Numbered from the stretch's first letter, positions 1 to 12,741 are shown. The stretch is DNA of 64,000 nucleotides from Castanea sativa (GCF_040712315.1 NC_134017.1:23788322-23852321), one strand, 5' to 3'. Program-made: numbers and translations. The notes: a model not told the origin generated them from the letters alone.

Positions 1-239
1 CTCTAAACTCAATGGTAGACCACTCACAATCATCCCTAGGACGGTAATCAATAGTCGAACTGCGCTCCTTCTAGAAATCATAAATGCAATCTATGATGAC
101 TTTGTCAATATCCTAGAAACCATACTTGTAAGTGATGATAGAAAGATCTTGGAGACCATACTCACAAGCCTCATGGCAATACCCGGATAGTACCCTGTAC
201 AACCCCAGATTCCCACCAAAGGGACGCTAAGTAACATAG
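1..239 (-). pseudogene. DUF7745-like pseudogene, C-terminal part (split by element A)
   Basis: Read on the minus strand, this piece continues the coding remnant at 12742-13646 once element A (240-12741) and one copy of its CATAG duplication are removed. It contains a stretch reading LSVPLVGIWGCTGYYPG, which resembles the part of plant DUF7745-type proteins with a 'VPL-GIWG' core. Further on it reads SSTIDYRPRDDCEWST, with stops in between. The family is of unknown function and very common in repeat-rich plant DNA. The assignment rests on remembered family patterns, so it is moderate. The fragment runs off the window edge. Confidence 0.4.
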
Positions 240-1655
240 TGAAGGAAAAATTCTGGTTTTGTATCTCATACAAAACACATAGCGGAAGCAACAAACAAGG
301 ATCTATTTCATTCATGATTGATAACGTGCACAATACAAATTTCAGAATTTAAGAACAAGATAGCGTACCTTGGTGTGGAGAAATTCAAAACAAAGATTAG
401 AAGCACTTGGGAATACTTTTAATCTTCACTCCAATTCCACTTTACGCCCAAGATGTGTGGTTTCTCAATCAGTTTTCAAGGGAGAATGAAAGTGTCTCAC
501 ACTCTCTCACACACCGTTTCTTATTTCTCTTTTTTCACTAATAAAAATTTTGTATGTTTCTCCCTTTATAACTAACTGATTATCTAATTAGGCTGACCTA
601 TTGGGCCTTTCCAATTGGGCTTTAGTGTGTGGCTTGGAGTGGGACCAAAAGGGACCAATAAGACACTAGCACCAATAGGCCTAGGGCTTTTCGTCAACTC
701 TTGACAAGTTCAAAGTTATCATTAATTATATTTAATATCCCTATATAAATATAATTGCACTCTAGGCCTTATTAATAAATTATATCCCAAAACTTTATTA
801 TACATGTAACCCCTTCATAAAATATTCGTAGTAACACAAAGTCATAAATGTAGACTGCCACTTTGTAAATTACTACATCTTATCCTTGAGTACCCGGTTT
901 AATCCTTTAAAGTTATTCATTATATATTTATGAAATCCAATTTCATAAATATATACTTTAGTAATTTCTTACTAAAGTGGTTAGGGCAAACTCTTTGAAT
1001 AACTGAACCCATTAAACTTATCTCAAGGGAATATTTTATATCTCCATCAAGAGACTATGAATTCCATCTTGAGAATATATGTTCCATCAACACTAAATGT
1101 GGTTGCCCAACATACTGAGGTTTTGACCGTCACTTTAGATCTCACTCCTGATATATCAAAGTAACCTACACTTCATGATCAGGTCCATTATTCTCTCAGA
1201 ATTAAGAGTTCATGCAAATAGAAGTCGTGAGATTTATTATTCATTTGACAGTCATTAGGAGAATAATAAATCTCACAGCGGTCCTGTTCAATGTGTTTTA
1301 ACTCTTAAAACATATCAACATATCAACTAGAAGTCTCCACTTCCATGATCAAGATAAATCATCCTACTTGACACATTATAGTCTTCACAGATGAAATGCC
1401 CAATTTCATCACCAACTACGAACTATAAATTCTAAGTTTACAAAGAACTTATGATTTACATCTTCTGTGACTTTTCACATAAATCACATACAATGCATCT
1501 CATGGACTATATGATAATGTCTCATATTCATGTTACCATTATTTTAGATAATAATAAAATAATTTTATCAATCACAATATTAAGTCATACATCATGTCAT
1601 ACATAATATCATACATAGCATCATACAATAGGATTTAAGGGCACTAATCCTAACA
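240..1655 (-). repeat. 3' LTR of element A
   Basis: On the plus strand it runs from TGAAGGAAAA to CTAATCCTAACA. In element orientation it starts TGTTAGGATTAG and ends TTCCTTCA. It carries the short 12-bp repeat array near its U3 tip (about 1580-1630) that is shared, in different copy numbers, by all related LTRs in the window. It is nearly the same length as its partner at 11325-12741 and differs by scattered substitutions and small indels. Confidence 0.95.
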
Positions 1656-1670
1656 ATTTCCCACTTGTCC
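1656..1670 (-). other. Polypurine tract of element A
   Basis: On the minus strand the sequence just upstream of the 3' LTR reads GGACAAGTGGGAAAT, immediately after the pol stop codon (TAG, 1670-1672). A purine-rich run in this place primes plus-strand DNA synthesis in LTR retrotransposons. The same position in E1 and E2 reads GGGCAAGTGGGAGAT and AGCAAGTGGGAGAT. Confidence 0.8.
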
Positions 1671-4600
1671 TAAAGACTATTGTGCACTAATCTAACTCTC
1701 ATTCCCTCCAAATATGACTCGAAAGTCCTTTGAGGCAAGACTTTGGTAAAGGGATCTGCTAGATTATTCGCACTTTCAATCTTTGCTACCAAAACATCTC
1801 CACGAGCAACACTGTTTCGAATGATGTGGTACTTCCTCTCAATGTGCTTTCCTTTCTTGTGATTTCTTGGATCTTTGGATTGTGCAACCGCTCCACTATT
1901 ATCGCAAAACAATGTGATGGGAACTTGCTCCATTCTCACAACACCAAGATCAGAAAGGAATTTCTTGAGCCAAACAGCCTTCTTTACTGCTTCACAAGCA
2001 GCAATGTACTTGTCTTCCATGGTGGAGTCCGCAATACAAGATTGCTTAACGCTCCTCCAACTTATGGCTCCACCTCCAAAGGTGAAAACACATCCTGAAG
2101 TGGATTTTCTGAAATCTAGATCTAATTGAAAATCTGAATCTGTATAGCCAATGGGAATCAAATCCTCACTATGGTAAACAAGCATATAATCTCTCGTTCT
2201 CCTAAGATACTTAAGAATATGCTTTACAACTTGCCAATGTTTTGGTCCAGGATTTGATTGATATGGACTGACCATGCCAACTGAATAACAAATATCTGGT
2301 CTAATACAAAGCATGGCATACATGAGACTTCCCACTGCAGAAGCATAAGGAACTTGTCTCATCATATTTTCTTCCTCTTGAGTCTTAGGCCTTTGGTGAT
2401 CAGACAGAGGAACTCCATGTCTAAAAGGAAGCAATCCTTTCTTGGAGTTTTGCATGCTAAATCGTTCTAGGACCTTATCTATATATCCAGCTTGTGATAA
2501 GCCTAACATCTTATTCTTGCGATCTCGCCAAAGCTTGATCCCTAGAATAAAGTTAGCCTCACCCAAGTCCTTCATATCAAATTGGCTTGACAACCAAACT
2601 TTAACCGATGACATTACCCTTACATCATTCCCAATAAGTAGAATATCATCAACATAAAGCACTAGGAACATTACTACTTTGTCTCGATGTCTTTTGTACA
2701 CACATGGTTCATCAAGATTTTGTTCAAAACCAAATGACTTGATTGCTTGATCAAATCTAATGTTCCATGACCTAGATGCTTGTTTAAGTCCATAAATGGA
2801 CCTATTCAACTTGCATACCATATACTCTTAGTTCTTTGCTATGAAACCTTTTGGTTGCAACATGTATATTTCTTCTTCAAGATTACCATTAAGAAATGCA
2901 GTCTTGACATCCATTTACCAAATTTCATAATCATAATGAGCAGCAATGGATAAGAGAATTCTGATAGATTTAAGCATGGCTACTAGCGAAAAAGTTTCAT
3001 CATAATCAATACCTTCTTTTTGTGTATACCCTTTTGCCACTAGTCTTGCTTTAAAGGTTTCAACCTTTCCATCTATCCCTCTCTTTCTCTTGTAAACCCA
3101 TTTGCAACCAACAGGTTTAATGTCGTTAGGCGCCATTACAAGATCTCATACATGATTGGAATCCATAGAATCCAATTCAGATTTCATAGCTTGGACCCAA
3201 TCATGTGCATCTATATCACTCATTGCTTCATCATAAGTGTAAGGATCTGATTCAGCCTCTTCTGAGATAGCCTCATAAGTTTCTCCCAAACCTATGAATC
3301 TTATAGGAGGCCGAACAATTCTCCCACTATGACGAGGCACCTGTGTACTAGACATCTCATGAGTAGTATCTTGTGGTGTATCTAATACAGCCACATCATC
3401 CCTAGTTTCATCCATTGATTGTTCAACTACAAGGTCATTCATTTCAGTCAAGACAACTCTACTTCTCAGAGTAAAATTATTCATATAGTCATTTTCCAAG
3501 AATTTGGCATTTGTGCTAACGAACACTTTATTATCCTTATGACCATAGAATAAACCTCCAACTGTTCCTTTTGGATACCCTACAAAAAATACCACTTCTG
3601 TTTTAGACTGTAACTTGTCAGGCTTTCCTTTCAACACATGTGCTGGACAACCCCAAATATGGAGATGTCTCATACTAGGCTTACGCCCATTCCACAACTC
3701 TACAGGTGTTTTAGGAATAGACTTCGAAGGTACTAAATTCAGAAGATACATTGCAGTATTTAAGGCATATCCCCAAAAGGAAATTGGTAGAGTCAAATAA
3801 CTCAACATGGATCTAACCATATCTAAAAGAGTCATATTCCTTCTTTCTACTACACCATTTTGTTGTGGAGTTTCAGGTGCAGTCAACTGGGATATAATCC
3901 CATTTTCAGTCAAGTAATCCTTGAAATCACCAAGACGGTATTCACCACCTCGATCCAATCGAATGGCCTTTATGTGTTTACCCAATTGATTCTCAACTTC
4001 AACCCTAAACTCTTTGAACTTTTCAAAGGCTTCGGACTTCCATTTCATTAGGTACACATAACCAAATCTAGAGTAATCATCAGTGAAAGTAATGAAATAC
4101 TCATAGCCACCTAATGCTTGGATTGACATAGGACCACATACATCTGAATGTACTAGTTCTAGCAAATCTTGGGCTCTTCTACCCTTTGCATTAAAAGGTT
4201 GTTTGGTCATCTTACCTTCCAAACAAGATTCGCAAACTGGAAAACCATCAAAGTCCATAGGCTGTAAAAGTCCATCTTTGATTAGTCTTCGAATCCTACT
4301 TGAATTAATATGACCTAAACGCAAGTGCCATAGATATGCATCACTAGTAGAGGGAAACTTTCTCTTTAATGATTTCACATGAGAGTTACTATCTAATTCA
4401 AAATTGTATAATTCATGCTTATCAGGAGTTAAAATATAAAGACCATCTACAATATTGCTCAACAGATAAACACTTTATCCTTCTTTACTACAACATTGTC
4501 TTTCAGGATAACACAATATCCATGTTTACCTAAGTAAGTTGCAGAAATTAAATTCCTACGAACTTTAGGTACATACAAACAGTCTTCCAATATTAAAACT

Positions 4601-5656
4601 CTAGACTTAAAACACAAATTAAACACTCCAACAGCTTCAACCGGAATCTTGCTCCCATTAGCCAAAGTAAGAAATAGTTCTCCCTCATTCAACTTTTTGG
4701 TCTCCTAGAACCCCTGCAAAGAATTGCAGATATGATTAGTACAACCTAAATCCACACACTAGGAATCTGTTGGATTCTGTACCAAACATATTTCAAGAAG
4801 AAATGAACTTTTCATACCCTTATTCTTGGCAACCTTGAATGTTGGACAATTCCTCTTCCAATGTCCTTTCTCACCACAATGGAAACACTTTCCTTTGGTT
4901 TTCTTTCCTTTGTTGGCAACCACTAAGGCAATTTGTTTGCCATCTTTCTTAGTGAAGTCCTTCTTCTTCTTCTTTTTACCCTTGCCTTTCGACTTAGGTT
5001 GAGAAGTAGAAGCTTCACCCACATTGGCTTCAACACTAGAAGTACCAAGGATGCCTTCCGCCGCCACTAACTCATTCATTAATTCAGAAAAAGAATAAAT
5101 CTATTTGTTCATATTATAATTGAGTCTGAATTCCTTGAATGATTTTGGTAGTGAGTGGAGTATCATATCCACTTGGGATTCTCCATCAATGTCGGCACCT
5201 AAAACTTCTAATGTGTTCAGATTAGCAATCATCCTAAGACAATGCTCCCTCACTGAACTTCCTGCAACCATTTTGGTATTATAAATTTGCCTCATGGTTT
5301 CTTGCCTTGCAGAACGGCCTTGCTCACCAAACATCTCCTTCAAACTATGCATTATGTCCGAAGCAAGTTCTACATCCTGCATTTGATGTTGTAGAACATT
5401 TGAGATAGATGCTAGGATATAGCACTTGGCCATCTCATTAGATTTCTGCCAACAATCATATCGCTATTTTTCCTCAAGAGGAGAATCTAATGAAGGAAAG
5501 TTAGGACATGGTTGAGTAAGCACATATTTGAGTAAGTACATATTTGTGCTCTTCAACAGTAAGAACAATGTCCAAATTTCTTTTCCAGTCAACATAGTTG
5601 GATCCAGTTAGTTTGTTTTGGTTAAGAATAGAAACAAGTGGGCTAAATGATGTCAT
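1670..5656 (-). pseudogene. Gag-Pol polyprotein of element A (broken)
   Basis: Gag starts at the ATG at 5656 (MTSFSPLVSILNQNKLTG). A CCHC zinc knuckle (CFHCGEKGHWKRNC) lies at 4846-4887. A protease motif follows as CVDLGCTNH where the relatives have DSG. Integrase (about 3150-4460) shows the HHCC finger and the core with DDYSR, DRGGEY and TPQQNGVVER. Reverse transcriptase has YVDDI at 2642-2656, and RNase H ends in VRLVHNSL with TAG at 1670. Breaks: stops in gag near 5465 and 5101, a stop replacing Trp before the protease, a stop near 4707, a small deletion with frameshift near 4457, and stops at about 3150, 2920 and 2825. Gag would package the RNA and Pol would copy and integrate it, but this copy cannot make them. 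Confidence 0.92.
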
Positions 5657-6487
5657 GATAAAATTTGAAAATAATAAACATGAATATAATAAGTAAATTG
5701 GACATTATCAATTTAGCATATAAGCATATAATATGGAACCTTAATAAAATCATAAAATAATATATGCAACGACAACCCAATCTCATATTCAATATCCCTC
5801 AGCATAGAGTGAACATAAAATACTATGATTGATTGAGAACTATTCTCATTATTAGTGCTATCATGATAACTCTTATCAAAACACTAATAATATGCCGTTT
5901 TACATTTAGCCTCTAAGTAATAATAGTAAGAACTCAGCATAAAGGATACTATAATATTTAGTCTAGTGTATACCATTGTCTAGAATCATTGTGTAACCAC
6001 ATTTCATCCCTTTAACAGGCTTATTTTGTAGTACGATGATAAAACACCCTCCGCATGGAATGCAAAGCTCGAAACTAAAACAAGGTGTTTATCAAACCAC
6101 TATAAACCAGGAAATTCAATCTTGTAGGACCATGAAATAAATACTCTCCGCATGGAATGCTAAGCTCGAGGCAAAGACAAAATATATATTTCACACTACT
6201 ATGAACCAACAATGGAGGCCATGAGATCCAACCCTTGTATCTCTCTCCCACTAGATATTTTAAATTAAAGGTTTTTAAGGTTAAGAACCATAATAATGCT
6301 AGACACGTGAAAAAACATAATCCTAATCTCATTAGGAATAAATTTCATTAAACTAGCATTAACATATATAAATATATATAACGTAATAAAAACCTTTATT
6401 ACATATAAAAATCCATACTATATTATATATAATATAATATATAAATTAATATATGTAATATATAATTATTACACTATATATATATAA
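5657..6487 (-). other. 5' leader of element A, gag-proximal part
   Basis: Untranslated leader between gag and the Helitron. It holds a duplicated motif with core CTCCGCATGGAATGC (about 6044-6180) in two copies roughly 100 bp apart, also present in the leaders of E1 and F. Towards 6360-6487 it becomes an almost pure A/T tract. I see no reading frame of interest here. Confidence 0.6.
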
Positions 6488-6913
6488 TCTATATATATAT
6501 ATAATAGACCAAGCTCAGAGAAAGTTGATTCCTGCATTTAAGGACGTGTTGACAAATAGGATAACTTCCTATTTAAAATTCAGACACGTTTCACTTTAAA
6601 AACCGATACATTATATTGTTTCACAAGCTAAACACCGTTTGACTGTTTTTTTGATATCTTAAAAATAAAAAACCGGTTAAAATAAAATTGAAAGAAACGT
6701 TGCAATTAAAAAAACCTAACCACGTTTACAATTAAAATGTCAAAAGTTACACTGTTACGCTAAAACAAGTCTAAAAGCTGAAACCTAAACACTGCGTTAG
6801 AATAAAACCCAAAATACGGTTCAGACTTCAGAGAAACATACGTTGCGGAAAGAAAAGAAAAGGAGAACAACAGAGAAAGAGAATGACAGAGGAAGAGATT
6901 CGATCTGTCATAG

Positions 6914-6973
6914 ATGGTGGAGAGCGAAAAATCTGAGACCTTTGCCACCATCAGACCACCGTACCCTCCACCG
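6914..6973 (+). pseudogene. Possible captured first exon in the Helitron
   Basis: An ATG at 6914 opens 20 codons reading MVESEKSETFATIRPPYPPP, ending exactly at CCG|GTATAG, which would serve as a splice donor. Without splicing the frame stops two codons later. The upstream sequence is purine-rich, like a plant 5' UTR, and the downstream sequence is T-rich, like an intron. Helitrons often carry such gene fragments. I do not recognise the parent protein. This is an inference from composition and one splice-like site. Confidence 0.3.
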
Positions 6974-9689
6974 GTATAGTCTCTATTTTTTGTACTGAAG
7001 GTCAGCATAATCCTTTCCTCTTTAAATACTATTTTTGTTGTTTGAAAGACTGAAACTCCTCACCGTTGTTTTTCCTATTCGAATTAGAATCTTAAATCTT
7101 CAATATATCTATGTTTTTGAATTCAAAACCGGTAGTTCCCTTTACTTAATTTTCTAGGGTTCTTCTTTTACCCCTTTTTAAATAAAAAAATAAATGGGTT
7201 GATTTTCTTTCTTTGGTTGCTTTGGTTTCAAATTTCCCCTCTATATTTTTTTTGGTGGTAACATTAGGGATTTTGCCCTTGATTTACGATGGTTAAAAGT
7301 CAAAATTCACCTTGGATTATTTAAAATCTGAATGTATTAGACGAAAAACTTAATTTTTAATATGCAATTTGTTTGATAAAATTACTAATCGATCTTTTGT
7401 TTTGGTCTAGAATTCTTAATCCATGTTGCCAATTAAATTGTGAAAGGTTGTTTCGTATGCATCTTAAAACTCCAGAAATTGGTTGAATGGGTTTAGATTT
7501 GATTCGTTTTTGTTTTGGGTTTTTGGGTTTTCTATCAAAATTTTTGTTTCCTCAATTTTAGATATTTGCTTTTGTTTTGGACTTTTTGGGTTTTCTATCA
7601 AAAAGTTTGTTTCCTTAATTCTAGATATTTGCTTTTGTTTTTGTTTTTTTTTTTTTTTTGTAAGATTACTGAAATTACTAAATCATTGAGATTGCAAGAT
7701 TGAAATCATTGGGTATTTCCGTTTCTAACATTTATTTTCCTCCTTCAAACTTATTTTAGGCTTTTCCTGCTGGAATAGCATGCACCAAATAGAGTCCGTA
7801 AGGCATATAGAGACAAGTCGTGTACTGTAACTGGTAAAGTTTTTTTTTTTTTTTTCCTTTTCGTTTTCAAATCTGAGGATTGAATATGATTTTCTTTTGA
7901 ATTTCTTGGTTGGATTGGTTTAGATTTAGTTATAGTTAGATTTGGTTTTGAGTTAGGCTTCCATTAGCATGCCTCTAATACATCTTAAATTATTTTTGCA
8001 TTGGTTCTGGCTTGAATTTGATTGGTTTGGTTTGAGTGATCATTTATGAAATTCATTGCATTTGTTTCTCAAGAAAAAAAAAAAAACTGTCGCCTACAAT
8101 TCCATCTTCTCCCACTTTTCTGCTCCTTCCCTGTAACAAGAAAGGTTCCATTCTTAATTTCTGATCTCACATATTTCATGCCTCATTATTCTTTCGATAC
8201 CATTCATTGTTGGTTAGATTTTTTTTTTTTGGGGGCTGATTTTTGTTAGATTTGTACTTTTTTCCATTTGCCCTTGAAATTTGAATTGATATCATGTTTT
8301 GTTGATTATTGTATTCTGGTTAGATTTGTTTTTTTTTTTTGGCAGTTTTTTTGTTATATGTTTTTCTTCTTCTACCTCTAAATTTTGAATTCATTTAATT
8401 CTAGCATTAAAAATGCTTCAAAATTATGCACATTTCGGGTCCAAGAATTAATTCAGTTTTCACTGTTTCTGGATATCCATTTTCTTTTTTGCCACCTTTG
8501 AAACGAAATCTTTCTAGATCAGGATCCATACCAGTAGGTTTATTGTTAGTCACTTTAAACTCAATGCTTTATAAAAGTTCACACTTTTGAAACTTTTGAT
8601 TAGATAACTAAAAGAATATGAATATTGCTTAAAGAAAACACACACATTGTTTACATTAAACTTTAGGTAGATGGTATAGCTCCATACGAGAAATTCATAG
8701 ATGAGTATGTGGATTAAAAAAAATAATTGTTTTAAGTTGTTAGTGTTATTTCTTGAATCCTCTATATAATTGATACTTGCCTTTGTAATTAATATTTAGG
8801 ATATAACAGCCCTACAACTCTTTGGTAACAAAGGCATTCTTTTTGTTTGGCAAAAAGTGAAGTCCTTTTGGCATTTGTAGCATTTTGTTGTGGTTATATG
8901 TTTAATATTCAATTGTAGAAGTCCTAAAATAACGTTTTACAGCTGAAGATGCTATTACTTTACAATTTGATTAAGAATTTAGTAATGAAAACAATTACCA
9001 CTGGCTATTGGCAGCATTACAAAACTTGAGTAGACTTTGCCCTTCCTATTTTTAGCAAAAAATCCTGCCTCTCAATCTTCAATTATATCAAAATCATCTA
9101 TGTTATGACTTATGAGTCAATATCTGTTTCTACTTTGTTTCTTGAGGAATATAAAAAAAGGAATTTCTTTTATTAATTTGATTAATGTATATATCTTCAT
9201 CAATATTCTTAATGTGAATCACTTATCAAATATTATTTTGAACATATCCAGATTCACCCCAAGTCCATTCTTGATGGAGCACTTGGTTTTTTGTAAAAGT
9301 ATCCATGTTTGGTAGCTTGCTCAATCAAGCAATGACAGTGATCGCATGTACGATCAGCTTTCGCATAGTGTTAATTTTTGCATAATTATTTGTTGCTGCA
9401 GAAATTGCTCTGTTTCTCACCATAATTACTGTTTCTGTAGAATAGGTCCGGTATTGCACATTTTGTAGCAGATTGTCTTGTTTTGTTTTAAAGGTTTTGG
9501 ATGTATTGTTTTATGTTTCAGCAGAAGTTGTTGTTTTCTGCATAATTGTTATGCTATTAGGAGTGGATCAGTTTCTCTCTTTGCTGTAAATAGTGTTCAG
9601 TTTTTGTCTAGGCAAGAGTTGCTGTTTGATTTAGGTAGTGTTCAGTTTTTTTGGCTAGGCAGAAGTTGTTGTTCTTATGTATAATTGTT

Positions 9690-9805
9690 GCTATTAGGCA
9701 TTAGCAGAGGGTCAGAGGTACGGACCCCCTATTTTGTTTACACATGTAATGTTTTGCATATTCATTAAATAAATTTCTACCCTTTATCTCAAAAAAAGGA
9801 CAAAT
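9690..9805 (+). repeat. Retroposon-like 3' tail within the Helitron
   Basis: The segment has a TTAAATAAATTTCTACC stretch followed by a short A run (about 9791-9798), resembling the polyadenylated end of a LINE-like or processed transcript copied into DNA. The upstream border is not visible and no coding sequence was recognised. It could equally be chance in A/T-rich DNA. Confidence 0.25.
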
Positions 9806-10637
9806 TTTAAGGCTTTTGAAAACAAAATAAAGTCATGCCCGGTCATGATTTGCTTCTGGACTCTAATTTTAGTGTAGGTGTGAGGAAGAATGAAGGGTAT
9901 TATTCATTTGATGGAGAATTTCTATTTGGTCTCATTCGAGAAATTTGTCATTTGTAAATTTCATAAATTAGTTTAGTTGCTATAATTTTTTTTTCTATCT
10001 ACTTGCTAATTTCCTCATTTTGTGTTATACATTTTCATTCTTAGGTTTTCTGACTTTGCCTAATAGAACCACAAAATTATAAGATTTGGGGAGAAATAAA
10101 AAGAAGCAGCTTCTTCTTCTTTTGGAATTTTTAATTAAGTTTTAGTCTTTGTTGAGTATTATGTAGGTATGAGAGTTGCCTATGGGAATGTGTAGAATAT
10201 CATTCATTCTTCTTCAACTTATTAATATTGTATGTGATCTTCATTTGAAATCAATTTAACATTAACATTTTGTTTTGAATCTTTTGATATGTCTAGGCAT
10301 GCAAAAAGATCCTCAATGGCTTGGTTGCTTACAACATTAGACCCATAAAGACTTTTAACAAAGAAAGCATGAAATCCATAAACAAAGGGCTAAACTATTT
10401 GACTTTTGGTTTATTTTAGGATTATAAATGTTATTTTGAGCTATGGATCTAAATTTTTATGATGTTATGAAGAATGGTTTTTGTTATTCAAATTATGTTA
10501 ATATATATTATTATGATGAAGTATTATTTACTTTTGATGATGTTATATAAAAAAAGAAGTGTACTTTTGATGATGCTATAAACAAACAACTAGCACAATT
10601 ATAAAAATCCTGTGCATTTGCACGGGCTATAAGCTAG

Positions 10638-10681
10638 TATAATATAATATACCTATATAACTTACAATTGGTCGATGTAAA

Positions 10682-10719
<38 letters not shown>

Positions 10720-11310
10720 TTATGGCCCACGGTTGAATTGCTTGGTGTACAAATTCAAGATGGAATTCATGAAGTCAAGGATTCCATATTTACAATAATA
10801 TCTATTGGGTCCCACTTGCAATATATATATATATATATATACGGATGGATCTTTTCCATGGCCATAAAATATGCAAGACAAAAAAAACTTTGAATAGTCA
10901 AGCCATGCAAGGACATTCAAACCATGCATTTATAATCCAAAAGGTGCAAAAGGAATCCAAGCAGTATAATAATCTTGATTCACGCGTATGGCAGTTATTG
11001 AAATGGCATTCAATAACTACATGAAGCATATATATCTTTGGCCATAAAAGACACGGCACCATATATATATTACAAACCAAGATTTCCAATGATGGTTAAT
11101 GAATGAATTCAATAACTACTCCCAACTGCCAATAATATCCAATCCATGCACTCTTGGAATCATGCAAAGCAATATATCGCATATATTGATCAATGCACAC
11201 AAGGTTTATGGAACAATATCTTTATGCAGAAATTTGAAAACACAAAGATAACAGTTTTCTTAAATTCTTAAATTCAATCACATGCTATACAATCATGATA
11301 TGAAAACCTG
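10638..11310 (-). other. 5' leader of element A, PBS-proximal part
   Basis: The leader resumes after the Helitron. It holds two (AT)n tracts (about 10687-10712 and 10821-10840) and sequence alignable by eye with the leaders of E2 and F near their primer sites (for example the CACACGCTATACAATCATG region). There is no supported gene. Confidence 0.6.
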
Positions 11311-11324
11311 GCTCTAATACCAAT
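11311..11324 (-). other. Primer-binding site of element A
   Basis: The minus strand reads TTGGTATTAGAGC directly next to the 5' LTR. It matches the common plant copia site TGGTATCAGAGC, which pairs with the 3' end of initiator tRNA-Met, except for one C-to-T change. It fixes the element's orientation. Confidence 0.85.
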
Positions 11325-12741
11325 TGAGGGAAAAATTCTGGTTTTGTATCTCATACAAAACACATAGCAGAAGCAACAAACAAAGATCTATTTCATTCAT
11401 AATTGATAACGTGCACAATGTAAATTTCAGAATTTAAGAACAAGATAGCGTACCTTGGTGTGGAGAAATTCAAAACAAAGATTAGAAACACTTGGGAATA
11501 CTTTTAATCTTCACTCCAATTCCACTTTAAGCCCAAGATGTGTGGTCTCTCAATCAGTTTTCAAGGGAGAATGAAAGTGTGTCTTACACTCTCTCACACA
11601 CCGTTTCTTATTTCTCTTTTTCCACTAATAAAAATTCTGTATGTTTCTCCCTTTATAACTAACTGATTATCTAATTGGGCTGGCCTATTGGGCCTTTCCA
11701 ATTGGGCTTTAGTGTGTGGCTTGGAGTGAGACCAAAAGGGACCAATAAGACACTAGTTCCAATGGGCCTTGGGCTTTTCCGTCAACTCTTCACAAGTCCA
11801 AAATTACCATTAATTATATTTAATACCACTATATAAATATAATTACACTCTAGGCCTTATTAATAAATTATATCTCAAGACTTTATTATACATGCAACCC
11901 CTTCATAAAATATTCATTGTAACCCAAAGTCATAAATGTAGATTGCTACTTTATAAATTACTACATCTTGTCCTTGAATACTCGGTTTAATCCTTTAAAG
12001 TTATTCATTATATATTTATGAAATCCAATTTCATAAATATATACTTTAGTAATTTCTTACTAAAGTGGTTAGGCCTAACTCTCTGAATAATTGAACCCAT
12101 TAAACTTATCTCAAGGGAATATTTTATATCTCCATCAAGAGACTATGAATTCCATCTTGAGAATATATGTTCCATCAACACTAAATGTGGCTGCCCAACA
12201 TACTGAGGTTTTGACCGTCACTTCAGATCTCACTCCTGATATATCAAAGCACCTACACTTCATAATCAGTCCATTATTCTCTCAGGATTAAGAGTTCATG
12301 CAACTAGAAGTCGTGAGATTTATTATTCATTTGACAGTCATTAGGAGAATAATAAATCTCACAGCGGTCCTGTTCAATATCTTTTAACTCTTAAAACATA
12401 TCAACATATCTACTAGAAGTCTCCACTTTCATGATCAAGACAAATCATCTTAGTTGACACGTTATAGTCTTCGCAGATGAAATGTCCAATTTCATCACCG
12501 ACTACGAACTATAAATTCTGAGTTTACAAAGTACTTATGAGTTACATCTTCTGTGACTTTTCACATAAATCACATACAATGCATCTCATGGACTATATGA
12601 TAATGTCCCATATTCATGTTACCATTATTTTAGATAATAATAAAATAACTTTATCAATCACAATATTAAGTCATACATCATGTCATACATAATATCATAC
12701 ATAGCATCATACAATAGGATTTAAGGGCACTAATCCTAACA
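11325..12741 (-). repeat. 5' LTR of element A
   Basis: On the plus strand it runs from TGAGGGAAAA to CTAATCCTAACA. It is followed by CATAG (12742-12746), identical to 235-239. In element orientation it would supply the promoter and transcription start for A. Differences from the 240-1655 copy are scattered single changes and a few small indels. Confidence 0.95.

Larger units (their letters stand above)
6488..10637 (+). mobile_element. Non-autonomous Helitron inside the leader of element A
   Basis: It starts TCTATATATATA (6488) and ends CTAG (10634-10637). It is preceded by A (6487) and followed by T (10638), the A|T target used by Helitrons. The 3' end has a hairpin, CCTGTGCATTTGCACGGG at 10609-10626, seven bases before CTAG. 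Element E2 has the uninterrupted leader at the matching place (about 26500-26525), which supports a clean insertion. The 4150 bp contain no RepHel protein (rolling-circle nuclease plus helicase), so mobility would depend on a helper. The strand follows the TC-to-CTAG direction. The interior is T-rich with possible captured exons. Confidence 0.85.
240..12741 (-). mobile_element. Ty1/copia LTR retrotransposon A (with nested Helitron)
   Basis: A complete minus-strand element. The LTRs at 240-1655 and 11325-12741 are 1416 and 1417 bp, both TG...CA. The 5-bp target duplication CATAG is perfect (235-239 and 12742-12746). A primer-binding site complementary to initiator tRNA-Met abuts the right (5') LTR and a purine-rich tract abuts the left (3') LTR. 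Gag, protease, integrase, reverse transcriptase and RNase H follow in copia order from 5656 down to 1670. The total of 12.5 kb is large because a 4150-bp Helitron lies in the 5' leader. The frames carry several stops, so the copy is not autonomous. The LTR copies differ visibly at scattered positions, so the insertion is not recent. Confidence 0.95.

Noticed and set aside
1826..2129. Plus-strand frames over the element A pol region
   Set aside because: They are shadows of the minus-strand RNase H and reverse transcriptase coding sequence.
7483..8249. Phe/Leu-rich plus-strand frames in the Helitron
   Set aside because: T-rich intron-like DNA gives hydrophobic frames by chance; there is no motif or splice support.
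11311..11324. tRNA-like sequence next to LTRs
   Set aside because: Only the 12-14 bases complementary to the tRNA 3' end are present, so these are primer-binding sites and not tRNA genes.
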